Shown here: positions 8,336 through 16,132 of the stretch, piece after piece | How positions within the stretch are numbered: position 1 is the first letter of the stretch | Layout: every line of letters begins with the position of its first letter | Origin: Chlorogloeopsis sp. ULAP01 | Lineage (GTDB): Bacteria > Cyanobacteriota > Cyanobacteriia > Cyanobacteriales > Nostocaceae | Assembly (NCBI RefSeq): GCF_030381805.1 | Contig: NZ_JAUDRH010000002.1 | Location: 1 to 64,000, forward strand | Direction of reading: 5' to 3' | Length of the DNA stretch: 64,000 nt | Notes under the pieces: generated by a model | Seen by the model: only the letters and a program-made list of their open reading frames with translations | What the model was told of the DNA's origin: nothing | Database searches by the model: none | Position numbers and translations under genes: made by a program

Positions 8336-9323
8336 GACGATGCTGAAAGTATTGTTTGGGATTCAAGCCAAATTTTTTACGGAAAGCTAAGGCAAAGTAA
8401 CTGCGACTATCAAAACCCACCATCAATGCCACTTCTTCAACTTTCATTTCTCCTAATGCTAAAAGTTGTCTGGCTTTTTCCAGTCGATAGTCGTGCAAAT
8501 ATTTGAACGCAGATGTCCCGAAAACTTGGCGAAACCCGCGCTTCAATTTAAATTCATTTAGCCCTACTTCTCGTGCTAACTCTATTAGGCTGGGTGGATT
8601 CTCTAAATTACTCAGCAAAATATCCTTAGCTTGGTAAATTCTGTCAACATCTCTCAACTTCCTCCCTGGAAAACCATGATCGTGTATTTCCTGCTCTTGA
8701 AATTGCTGGAAATAAAGCGTAATCAATTCCATTGCCTGACTTTCCAGATACATTCGCTTCATCAAGCCTTGATAGGGACATTGTAGAATATTACACAACA
8801 CTAGCCACATTTGCTGTGTGATTTCCCCTTGACGATAATAAGGCTGCACCTTACTATCAGTTACTGCTTGACGCAGGAAGATTGGTACTTGTTCTAAATC
8901 TTCTTCGCCAAAACTTTGAAAAAATTCCTGTGGTTCAATTTCCAAATAAATTCTTGAAAATTTCTCTCCAGCTTTCCACCATTCAGTTTCTTTGATGTCG
9001 TAGTGACATTCTGAATAGTATTTTCCTACTGGTTCGTCAATCTCATCAGTTAAACCGTGGCGCTGGATTCTCACTTTTCCAGAGAGAAAAAAACTTAACC
9101 CAAATAGATAATCATCCGACCTATCGCGAATCCACACAAGATCATCAAATATCTCTATCTCGTATACACAAACAGATAATCCACCGCGCAACTGTACACA
9201 CCAGTCATAGGAATTACAAATATCTGGAATCTTCCCTTGATAGATAGCTTCAAAACCCTTTGATTGATAAAAAGTTTTTTGGCACAGTTCATCCCAATGT
9301 GCTGGTGTAAAAATGTTTGTCAT
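8322..9323 (-). CDS. AraC/PchR-family transcriptional regulator
   Basis: 333-residue regulator, ATG at 9323. The N-terminal ligand domain has no close motif I recognise. QCPYQGLMKRMYLESQAMEL precedes the C-terminal AraC DNA-binding domain (LAREVGLNEFKLKRGFRQVFG and VGFDSRSYFALAFRKKFGLNPKQY). It lies 125 bases upstream of the receptor gene on the same strand and most likely activates it when its ferric siderophore is present. A 19-bp Fur-box-like sequence sits 9 bases upstream of the start codon, so iron repression of the regulator is likely. Confidence 0.92.
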   Translation of the reverse strand: MTNIFTPAHWDELCQKTFYQSKGFEAIYQGKIPDICNSYDWCVQLRGGLSVCVYEIEIFDDLVWIRDRSDDYLFGLSFFLSGKVRIQRHGLTDEIDEPVGKYYSECHYDIKETEWWKAGEKFSRIYLEIEPQEFFQSFGEEDLEQVPIFLRQAVTDSKVQPYYRQGEITQQMWLVLCNILQCPYQGLMKRMYLESQAMELITLYFQQFQEQEIHDHGFPGRKLRDVDRIYQAKDILLSNLENPPSLIELAREVGLNEFKLKRGFRQVFGTSAFKYLHDYRLEKARQLLALGEMKVEEVALMVGFDSRSYFALAFRKKFGLNPKQYFQHRQKSL

Positions 9324-9331
9324 AGTTTAAT

Positions 9332-9350
9332 GATAATTAATTTCATTATC
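9332..9350. promoter_or_regulatory. Putative Fur box
   Basis: GATAATTAATTTCATTATC matches 15 of 19 positions of the classical Fur consensus, with both outer GATAAT/ATTATC arms intact. It lies directly upstream of the AraC start at 9323. Confidence 0.6.
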
Positions 9351-9526
9351 TAGCTAATACATGGTTAGGACAAAGGCACTTTATTGCAATTATCTAGAAT
9401 GCAAAGCCCATAATGGGTAGGATGCTCATGGTTGCTCCTTGTATCCTGATTGTGAAAATGTGACAGTCATTAGCGATCGCATAGATGCTAGAAATGGCGA
9501 CAAGATAAAACTATCTCATCTTTAAA

Positions 9527-9541
9527 TAAGAAATATTCTTA
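9527..9541. promoter_or_regulatory. Dyad TAAGAA-ATA-TTCTTA
   Basis: Perfect 6-bp arms. Same AAGAAA/TTCTT core as the dyad before the receptor at 8196. It may be an operator left from a lost module, as the neighbouring AraC sequence (9592-9700) is a fragment. Confidence 0.4.
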
Positions 9542-9591
9542 ATTATCTCATGAAGTTGACTGTGAGAAAACTCTGCAAAACGGCACTATCC

Positions 9592-9700
9592 GCCAAAAAT
9601 ATTCTTTTTCCCTGACAAGCACTCACTGGGTGTAATGCCAAATTTTCTTGCGAAAACAGCAGCAAAACTTCCTGGTTGGGAATAATCTATCAGACAATTT
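9592..9700 (-). pseudogene. Remnant of an AraC regulator C-terminus
   Basis: The minus strand reads DYSQPGSFAAVFARKFGITP and then SECLSGKKN, the end of an AraC DNA-binding domain (compare VGYSNCSHFAAAFKRQFGITP in the gene at 796). Nothing of the rest of the gene is left. The 80 bases 9596-9675 are repeated, 71 of 80 identical, at 10265-10344. Confidence 0.8.
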
Positions 9701-9770
9701 TGCTCAAATAGAATATAAATAGTATATTAAATATACCTTTTTAGACTAAAGGCTGTAATGCTCTTGCTCT

Positions 9771-10031
9771 TATGGATTTGAATTTGATGAGGGAAAAAGT
9801 AGCTCAAATAAAGTAAAACACGGTATTGATTTCATTGAGGCACAAGAGTTATGGCTAGATACTAACAGGGTAGAAATTGCTGCTCGTGTTGTTGAGGAGC
9901 CTAGATTTCTCGTAATTGGGCAGATAAACCAAAAGCATTGAGCTGCCGTCATCACATATAGATCAGAGCGAGTGCGAATTATTTCAGTACGCCGAGCAAG
10001 AGATAAAGAGGTAAAATTATATGAAGGCTGA
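9771..10031 (+). pseudogene. brnT: BrnT-family toxin gene, inactivated
   Basis: The frame encodes a recognisable BrnT ribonuclease toxin: FEFDEGKSSSNKVKHGIDF, EAQELW, PRFLVIGQINQKH, then AAVITYR and VRIISVRRARDKE. Two lesions are visible. The codon after KH is TGA (9939-9941) where the family has Trp (TGG), and there is no in-frame start codon between the upstream stop at 9756 and the first conserved residue, although an ATG one frame away (9772) suggests a lost base. The 3' end overlaps the antitoxin start by 11 bases, as in functional brnTA pairs. A sequencing error could explain one lesion but hardly both. Confidence 0.75.
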
Positions 10032-10245
10032 AGAGTTTGATGAAAAATTTGATGCAGGCGAGGACGTTACTGCATACCTGGCTCTAAACACGATTCGTCG
10101 TCCAGGTTATGAGCAACGACGGGTAAACGTTGATTTTCCAATATGGATGATTGAAGCACTTGACCGAGAAGCTGCGCGAATAGGTGTAACCCGACAATCA
10201 ATCATAAAAGTATGGATTGCCGAGCGACTTGAGCAGCACGGCTAA
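10021..10245 (+). CDS. brnA: BrnA-family antitoxin (ribbon-helix-helix)
   Basis: 74-residue DNA-binding antitoxin. The N-terminal half has the BrnA signature KAEEFDEKFDAGEDVTAYL, which wraps the toxin; RRVNVDFPIWMIEALDREA with ITRQS-like GVTRQSIIKVWIAERL is the ribbon-helix-helix DNA-binding part. BrnA dimers repress their own promoter and neutralise BrnT. Here the antitoxin is intact while the toxin just upstream is broken, leaving an orphan antitoxin. An RBS-like GAGG lies about 9 bases before the ATG. The whole pair sits between two AraC-tail fragments. Confidence 0.88.
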   Translation: MKAEEFDEKFDAGEDVTAYLALNTIRRPGYEQRRVNVDFPIWMIEALDREAARIGVTRQSIIKVWIAERLEQHG

Positions 10246-10261
10246 ACCTTGGCATTATGCT

Positions 10262-10680
10262 TGTAAAATATTCTTTTTTCCTGACAAGCATTCACTGGGT
10301 GTAATGCCAAACTTCCTTTTAAAAACAGTAGTAAAACTTCCTGGCTGAGAATAACCGCTCAAATTTGCAACTTCAGCTTCCCAAAGCGCAAAAGTTGATT
10401 TGCTTGTTCCATGCATTTATCAGTGAGATAACCAAAGACAGTTGTCCCAAATAATTCTGGAAATCCATAACGCAAAGTGCGTAAGCGTTGCTCCTCTGAA
10501 AGAGGCTCGCTCACCCCGACAATTTGTGCCAATTCTAGCAATGAGGGCGGATTCTCCAAATGTGCCAATAAAATTTCCCTGGCATGATGAATACGAGCAA
10601 TAGTTTGAGCCTTCAGTCGTGGAGATGGTTGCAGTCCGCACAATTGTGGTGCGTTACGGCTAATTCTCCCACATTCTTAA
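10262..10680 (-). pseudogene. Decayed AraC/PchR regulator gene
   Basis: The minus strand encodes PSPRLKAQTIARIHHAREIL, LENPPSLLELAQIVGVSE and FGTTVFGYLTDKCMEQANQL, clear AraC DNA-binding domain sequence. After LKLQI the reading shifts frame and continues as GYSQPGSFTTVFKRKFGITP. Nine extra residues (PLSEEQRLR) sit inside the first helix-turn-helix, coded by a short repeat-like insertion near 10478-10510. The N-terminal ligand domain is missing beyond about 10680. Best homologues in the window are the AraC genes at 796 and 19976. Confidence 0.8.
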
Positions 10681-10699
10681 ACTCTCAAGTCCTTGCATA

Positions 10700-10970
10700 G
10701 CCGTAACACAATGCCAGGTGACGGCAGTCGCCCCAAGTCGGGGAACCCTTACTTTCGCTTATCCACTACCAACGGATACGCCGTACCTACGCTCTTGCGC
10801 GTAGCGACTTGGTGCAAGTAGCTGCTTTGCATCTACCGTGTCTACGTGTCTACGACAGTCGCTACAACGCGCTTAACCCGACGCCAGGTGCTACAACGGG
10901 GGAACCGAACCCCCAAGGGCGCGCTGCCTCCCCAACGCACTGGCTCCCCTACTGGAATACTGGAATGACA
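10700..10970. repeat. Composite GC-rich intergenic repeat region
   Basis: GC-rich repeat mosaic in an otherwise AT-rich stretch (GGCAGTCGCC..., CCCCAAGTCGGGG, AACGCGCTTAACCCG). A 32-base piece (10867-10898) recurs exactly at 13354-13385, and related sequence is at 63400-63560. No gene is visible here. From 10970 to 11218 the sequence is AT-rich and probably carries the egtC promoter. Confidence 0.65.
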
Positions 10971-11218
10971 TTGTGAATTAGCTAAAGATTTAATAAAGGA
11001 TAGTGATGACATCAACAAAAGCAGTGCAGTAATTAGAATCAATGCGATCGCTTACTATGCCCAGATGATTTTTACAGAGACTGCTACTAGGTTTCTATTT
11101 TTACTTCTAAAAACAATCAGCAAGCAAGCACAAACAATGAGTAAATTTATATAATTTTCAGGGAATTCTCAGACTACAAGCTTATTATCTAAACTATTCG
11201 GGAGCAAATTCCTTAACT

Positions 11219-12007
11219 ATGTGCCGTCTACTCGCCTACTTTGGTTCACCCGTATCTTTGGAACCTCTGTTATATAAACCAGAACACTCGCTCATTATCC
11301 AGAGCTATCAACCCCGCGAGATGCTTTCTGGGGTAGTAAATGCTGATGGTTTTGGTGTCGGCTGGTATCATCTACAAAAAGATATTGAACCTTTTATTTA
11401 CAAAAACACATTACCAATTTGGAATGATATTAACCTGCCCAGTCTGAGCCGCTATGTGGAGTCGAAATGCATACTTGCTTATATTCGCAGTGCTACACCA
11501 GGTCAAGCTTTAGATTTTAGTAATTCTCAGCCATTTCAGTATCAAAGCCTATTGTTCATTCACAATGGTCGTATCAATAAATTTCGACAAACATTATATC
11601 GCCCAATTCGCAATCAGTTAAACGATGAAATTTATCAATGGCTTGGTGGAACCACTGATTCCGAACATATTTTTGCTCTAGTGTTGTCTCAGTGGCAAGC
11701 TAACCCTGGCAAAAGCCTGGAACAGGCTTTACACGCAACATTGCTGCAACTGACAGAAATGGCACAAAGTTATCAAACCTATGTTTATGCCAATTTAGTT
11801 ATCAGCGATGGCGATCGCCTCGTCGCTTCTCGCTTTGGTACAAAGTCACCAGTTCCTTCTCTTTATTGGACAGCTAACGATTCAAATTTCCCCAATGCCG
11901 CCATTATTGCATCAGAACCTCTGTTTGCGGGAAATTGGAATTCTTGTCCAGAAAATAGCATGATTAGTATAGGAAAAGACTGTGATATCCGAATTGAACA
12001 AATCTGA
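11219..12007 (+). CDS. egtC: Ergothioneine biosynthesis amidohydrolase EgtC
   Basis: 262-residue class II glutamine-amidotransferase-fold hydrolase. It removes the glutamyl group from the sulfoxide intermediate that EgtB makes with gamma-glutamylcysteine. After Met comes Cys2 (MCRLLAYFG), the N-terminal nucleophile; DGFGVGWYH, RSATPG and FIHNGRI are the other conserved active-site segments. It overlaps egtB by 26 bases and is followed by egtD, so the gene order itself supports the assignment. The enzyme is cytoplasmic. Confidence 0.93.
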   Translation: MCRLLAYFGSPVSLEPLLYKPEHSLIIQSYQPREMLSGVVNADGFGVGWYHLQKDIEPFIYKNTLPIWNDINLPSLSRYVESKCILAYIRSATPGQALDFSNSQPFQYQSLLFIHNGRINKFRQTLYRPIRNQLNDEIYQWLGGTTDSEHIFALVLSQWQANPGKSLEQALHATLLQLTEMAQSYQTYVYANLVISDGDRLVASRFGTKSPVPSLYWTANDSNFPNAAIIASEPLFAGNWNSCPENSMISIGKDCDIRIEQI

Positions 12008-13241
12008 TCTAAAAAAAATATTTACTCGTGCCTTTATTCAGTGCCGCACCAAAACTCTTAGCTTGTTCGAGACAATGGACGAAGCAACCTTCTGTTGTCA
12101 GCCCCATCATGACTTTAGCCCTGTTGGTTGGCACTTAGGACATATTGTTTACACAGAGTCTTTATGGATACTAGAACGCAGTGCTAGATTGCCCTGTATG
12201 TTTCCACAATATCGGAAGCTATTTGCAGCTGATGGTTTACCGAAATCAGAACGTGTCAAATTACCTAATCTAGAGGAAATTCGTTATTACTTAGACACAG
12301 TTAGAGACAAAGTGTTAAATTACCTGGAAATAGCTGATTTAGAAGCAGAAGAAAGTCTTTGGCGATTTTTGCTTCAGCATGAAAGCCAGCATAGTGAGAT
12401 TATTTGCTTTGTGCTGGAAATGTGCAAGAGGCAACAATCAAGTATCAAACAATTCCCCTACACCCCTACACTCTTATACCCTTGCACCCCTCCCGTTGAG
12501 ATGATCCAAATTCCCAGTGGTGAATTTGAGATGGGTAACGACTCGCCAGATGCATTAGATAATGAGCGTCCTGCACATCGTGTATATCTCGACACTTATT
12601 TAATTGACCGTTACCCTGTGACTTGCGCGGACTATCAAGTATTCATGGAAGCAGGAGGTTACAATAATCCACAATGGTGGTCAAAAGCTGGTTGGGAATG
12701 GTTGCAAACACAGAAAGTAATGCAGCCTCTTTATTGGTGTGACAATCCAGCCTTTGATAGTCATCCAGTTTGTGGTGTCAGTTGGTACGAAGCACAAGCC
12801 TACTCACGATTTGTCGGTAAGCGTTTACCCACAGAAGCTGAATGGGAGAAAGCTGTAGTTTGGGATGCAAAAGCTAACCATCGTCGCACCTATCCTTGGG
12901 GGGATGAAGAACCAAAACCTAAATATTGCAACCATGATACAGAAATTGGTAAAACTACGTCAGTGGATGCTTATTCTAGTGGACAAAGCGCCTATGGTTT
13001 GTACGATACTTTAGGTAATGTCTGGGAGTGGACAGCTACCTGGTTTGATGGCTACGAAGGCTTTCAGTATTACCCTTACATTGGTTACTCGCAAGTTTAT
13101 TTTGACCATCAGCATCGCGTTTTAAAAGGTGGTAGTTGGGCAACCCGTCCCTGGGCGCTACGAGGTAGCTTTCGTAACTGGTATCATCCTGGTGTACGCC
13201 AAATTTTGGCAGGGTTTCGCTGTGCCAAAAATGGGGAATAG
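11982..13241 (+). CDS. egtB: Ergothioneine sulfoxide synthase EgtB
   Basis: 419-residue non-haem iron enzyme joining a sulfur donor to the imidazole carbon of N-trimethyl-histidine with O2. N-terminal DinB-like helical domain (1-140) supplies the iron ligands: His51 in GWHLGH, then His133 and His137 in LLQHESQHSE. The C-terminal formylglycine-generating-enzyme fold (about 170-418) runs from MIQIPSGEFEMG to AGFRCAKNG. The linker (about 153-171, YTPTLLYPCTPP) is encoded by a copy of an intergenic repeat. Start is GTG inside egtC, so translation is probably coupled. Confidence 0.93.
   Translation: MISELNKSDLKKIFTRAFIQCRTKTLSLFETMDEATFCCQPHHDFSPVGWHLGHIVYTESLWILERSARLPCMFPQYRKLFAADGLPKSERVKLPNLEEIRYYLDTVRDKVLNYLEIADLEAEESLWRFLLQHESQHSEIICFVLEMCKRQQSSIKQFPYTPTLLYPCTPPVEMIQIPSGEFEMGNDSPDALDNERPAHRVYLDTYLIDRYPVTCADYQVFMEAGGYNNPQWWSKAGWEWLQTQKVMQPLYWCDNPAFDSHPVCGVSWYEAQAYSRFVGKRLPTEAEWEKAVVWDAKANHRRTYPWGDEEPKPKYCNHDTEIGKTTSVDAYSSGQSAYGLYDTLGNVWEWTATWFDGYEGFQYYPYIGYSQVYFDHQHRVLKGGSWATRPWALRGSFRNWYHPGVRQILAGFRCAKNGE
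12465..12489. repeat. Intergenic-type repeat within the egtB linker
   Basis: 25 bases that match the complement of 54381-54405 (intergenic, after purH) at 23 positions. It lies in frame between the two EgtB domains and adds Tyr/Thr/Pro-rich residues. Confidence 0.7.
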
Positions 13242-13644
13242 GGGATAGGGAAGATGGGGAGAACCACTAACTACTGTATGGGCGAGTTTAGAAGATAAAT
13301 TGTCGGTTTTAACCCAAAGATCATCAATAAAACCCGCACGGCAGTCGCACTCGACGCGCTTAACCCGACGCCAGGTGCTACAACGCGCTTAACCCGCAAG
13401 GGCGCACTGGCTCCGCAACGCGCTGGCTCCCCTACTAACTACTAACTACTAACCATCAATCTACTAACCAGCAGAAAATCACAAATCTTTGCCTATTTAA
13501 TTGGAAGATCCGAAAAGTTAACTATAGCGCTGAATAAATCTAGCTCAGGCGTGATGTTATCAAATATGGCTTTATGTTTCACTATTTCTGGTTTGAGGTT
13601 TGCAATCCTTAAGCATCCTGCCAAACCAAGCTAACGGAGGAGTA
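13242..13644. other. Intergenic region egtB-egtD with repeats
   Basis: Holds a GC-rich composite repeat (13336-13436) including the 32-base sequence 13354-13385 shared with 10867-10898, then a short ACTAACT tandem (about 13433-13455). The AT-rich 3' part probably contains the egtD promoter. No additional gene is visible. Confidence 0.6.
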
Positions 13645-14682
13645 ATGACAAGATCTCAACCTGGCAACAGCGGTATTAGTTCTCAACACAGCATAGAAAA
13701 CCGCTTACAAATACAACGTTTGCTAGAACCAACTTTGATTATTTCTTCTGGTGTTGGAAGTGATGTGGTTCAAGGATTAGCTCAGACACCTAAAACTTTA
13801 CCACCACGTTATTTCTACGACGATCGCGGTTCTGAGTTATTTGAGCAAATCTGTGAATTACCAGAATATTATCTGACTCGAACAGAGACAAAAATTTTAC
13901 AAAATTGTGCCTGCGAAATTGCTGCAATAACTGGTGCTTGTGAAATCGTTGAACTAGGTAGTGGTAGCTCAACTAAAACTCGTCTTTTGTTAGATGCTTA
14001 CCAACAGCAAGGATTACCTCTGCGCTATCTTCCCATTGATGTGAGTGCAGGTATGCTGGAAAGCAGTGCCATACAACTGCTAGGTGATTATCCTTCACTC
14101 CAAGTTTATGCACTAGCAGGAACCTATGAGTTGGCGCTTTCTCAACTCGAACCCAGACAATTACCAACTCGGATGATTTGTTTTATCGGTAGTACTTTGG
14201 GTAATCTGCATCCTCAAGAGTGTAATGTTTTCTTGTCTCAAATCACAGCAGCCTTGCAGGCAGGAGAGTATTTCCTGTTGGGAATAGACTTGCAAAAGCC
14301 AAAACATATTTTAGAGGCTGCTTATAACGACGCTCAAGGAGTGACGGCTGCTTTTAACCTGAATATGCTTGAGCATCTAAATTGGCGATTTGCAGGCAAT
14401 TTTGATCCGACGCAGTTTACCCACTGGGCATTTTATAACGAAACTGCACATCAAATTGAGATGCATCTAAAAAGTGAGCGATCGCAAACTGTCGATTTAA
14501 GTGCTCTCAAACTCAAAGTAAATTTTGAATCAGATGAAACTATCCGTACTGAAATTTCCCGCAAATTCAACCTCAACTCTATTCAACAGGATCTGAAAGC
14601 TAAAGGCTTGATTCCACGAAAAGTGTGGACTGACGAAAATCAATGGTTTGGGTTGTTATTGTGTCAATTTCATCCTGCGTAA
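13645..14682 (+). CDS. egtD: L-histidine N-alpha-methyltransferase EgtD
   Basis: 345-residue SAM-dependent enzyme that trimethylates histidine to hercynine, the first ergothioneine step. The start at 13645 is chosen because GGAGGAG lies five bases upstream; the frame is open to a TTG at 13600. Conserved parts: PRYFYDDRGSELFEQICELP and YYLTRTE at the N-terminus (substrate side), VELGSGSSTKTRLLL (SAM loop), LPIDVSAGML and FIGSTLGNLHP. About 400 bases separate it from egtB, so it may have its own promoter. A 10-bp stem hairpin follows at 14691. Confidence 0.94.
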   Translation: MTRSQPGNSGISSQHSIENRLQIQRLLEPTLIISSGVGSDVVQGLAQTPKTLPPRYFYDDRGSELFEQICELPEYYLTRTETKILQNCACEIAAITGACEIVELGSGSSTKTRLLLDAYQQQGLPLRYLPIDVSAGMLESSAIQLLGDYPSLQVYALAGTYELALSQLEPRQLPTRMICFIGSTLGNLHPQECNVFLSQITAALQAGEYFLLGIDLQKPKHILEAAYNDAQGVTAAFNLNMLEHLNWRFAGNFDPTQFTHWAFYNETAHQIEMHLKSERSQTVDLSALKLKVNFESDETIRTEISRKFNLNSIQQDLKAKGLIPRKVWTDENQWFGLLLCQFHPA

Positions 14683-14690
14683 TTGCCTGA

Positions 14691-14718
14691 GTAGAGACGC
14701 GATGTATTGCGTCTCTAC
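14691..14718. terminator. Hairpin after egtD
   Basis: Perfect 10-bp stem GTAGAGACGC / GCGTCTCTAC with an 8-base loop, nine bases after the egtD stop. The arms resemble a common cyanobacterial repeat. No long T-run, so termination is uncertain. Confidence 0.5.
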
Positions 14719-14808
14719 ATTAGGATTAATACTGAAATTCAGCACAACACCCAAAATCCTGCAAGAATGTCATCATAGTTAAGGTAAGAACATACTGGAG
14801 ACAAAACC

Positions 14809-15405
14809 ACGGTTTACGCACGTCCTTTAGCACGGTTAATCGAGCAATTGCAACGCTTGCCAGGAGTTGGCCCTAAAACTGCCCAAAGGCTGGCGCTGCA
14901 CATCTTGAAACGTCCAGAAACAGAAGTACAGGCTTTGGCACAAGCTTTAATAGAAGCCAAAAAACAAATAGGCTTGTGTAAAGAGTGCTTTCATCTTTCT
15001 GCTGAACCGGTTTGTGAAATTTGCCGCAACCCCAGCCGTGATAACAAAACTATTTGTGTTGTCGCTGATTCTCGTGATGTAATTGCCTTAGAAAAAACTA
15101 GAGAGTACAAAGGCAAGTATCATGTATTAGGTGGAGTAATTTCTCCCATAGATGGTATAGGGCCAGAACAAATCACTGTCCAGCCTCTGATACAACGAGT
15201 CAGTCAGCAAAAGCCACAAGAAGTAATTTTGGCAATTAGTCCCAGTGTAGAAGGGGAGACAACAACACTATACATCGGTCAGCTACTCAAGCCATTTACC
15301 AAGGTGACGCGGATTGCTTTTGGCTTACCTGTCGGTGGAGATTTGGAGTACGCCGACGAGGTAACGCTAGCACGAGCTTTGGAAGGAAGGCGAGAGTTGG
15401 ATTAG
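14809..15405 (+). CDS. recR: Recombination protein RecR
   Basis: Recombination-mediator protein that works with RecO to load RecA onto gapped DNA. Helix-hairpin-helix LQRLPGVGPKTAQRLA, four-cysteine zinc finger (CKECF...CEIC), Toprim domain (ICVVADSRDVIALE, YHVLGG) and C-terminal Walker-B-like part are all present. The conserved N-terminus VYARPLARLIEQLQ lies upstream of the first canonical start (TTG at 14848). Between the upstream stop (14785) and 14848 there is no ATG, GTG or TTG in frame; ACG at 14809, with CTGGAG upstream, sits where the start is expected. I give the homology-based extent. The TTG start would give 185 residues and cut the first helix. Confidence 0.85.
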   Translation, partial: TVYARPLARLIEQLQRLPGVGPKTAQRLALHILKRPETEVQALAQALIEAKKQIGLCKECFHLSAEPVCEICRNPSRDNKTICVVADSRDVIALEKTREYKGKYHVLGGVISPIDGIGPEQITVQPLIQRVSQQKPQEVILAISPSVEGETTTLYIGQLLKPFTKVTRIAFGLPVGGDLEYADEVTLARALEGRRELD

Positions 15406-15410
15406 GTTTT

Positions 15411-15441
15411 GGTCATTGGTTAAGAATCAAAAACCAATGAC
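15411..15441 (+). terminator. Hairpin after recR
   Basis: GTCATTGGTT (15412-15421) pairs with AACCAATGAC (15432-15441), a 10-bp stem just after the recR stop, followed by an AT-rich stretch with a T-run. Confidence 0.55.
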
Positions 15442-15613
15442 TAAAATTGTCTTTTTTATTCAGCTTTAGCTTTTCTTGTCGCTTGGTATCTGCTTAGATG
15501 AAGCATATCGACTGGGAATAATAGCTGGCTTGGTGTTTTTAAAGTTGCGATCGCCTTGACATCTAGATAATATGACAGGATTTTTAAACGAATAAGGTAT
15601 TTTTTGATACGGG

Positions 15614-16085
15614 TTAGGGTATGTTAACTAGATATTTAAATAAGTCATCGATTACTGCATCAGCCGCAAGTAAATTGCCTGCTCTCCAAGTGAGGTAATT
15701 TATAGGGTAAACATGATTTTGTTGAACGGCGCGAAGTTTTTTCCAAAGGGGTTTTTGCTTGAGTTTTTCAAGATACTCTTGATCATCATCAGTCAAAGTT
15801 CCCACAAACATAATATCACCGTCAGCTTTTTCTAATTCTTCTAGAGAGAAATAAATTTGTGTATACGGTGCGATCGCATTTTGGGCTTGGGGACGTTGCA
15901 ACCCCACATCCTGTAGAATAGAGTCTGGAAATGAGTTTTTACCTTCGCTAAATATCACGCCGGGAGCCAAAAAGACAAGAGAAATTTCCTGATTTTTGTA
16001 GCGTTCGCCTAAAGCTGCTTTGAGTTTTTCGACTCGCTGATGATAATGTCTGACAGAGGCTTTGTGAGATTTTAGAGTGGCTTGA
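15614..16085 (-). pseudogene. 5'-truncated FecB-like binding-protein gene
   Basis: The frame encodes the C-terminal half of a siderophore-binding protein: HKASVRHYHQRVEKLKAALG, then YFSLEELEKADGDIMFVGTL, LWKKLRAVQQNHVYPINYL and VIDDLFKYLVN. It is closest to the intact gene at 21617 (SLEELKKADGDILFV). Signal peptide, Cys signature and first lobe are gone; an in-frame TAA lies upstream near 16090 and no good start exists. It lies directly downstream of another binding-protein gene, so it looks like a tandem duplicate cut down by deletion. Confidence 0.8.
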
Positions 16086-16132
16086 TTTTAGCAGTATGAT
16101 TGACTTGAAAGTTAACTGATAACTAACAGATT

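Noticed and set aside
9756..9955. Minus-strand 61-codon frame over the BrnT remnant
   Set aside because: The plus strand carries the conserved BrnT sequence; the antisense frame has no family match.
10700..10970. CRISPR array or rRNA fragment in the GC-rich repeat region
   Set aside because: Repeats are irregular in length and spacing, and no conserved rRNA or tRNA core sequence is visible.
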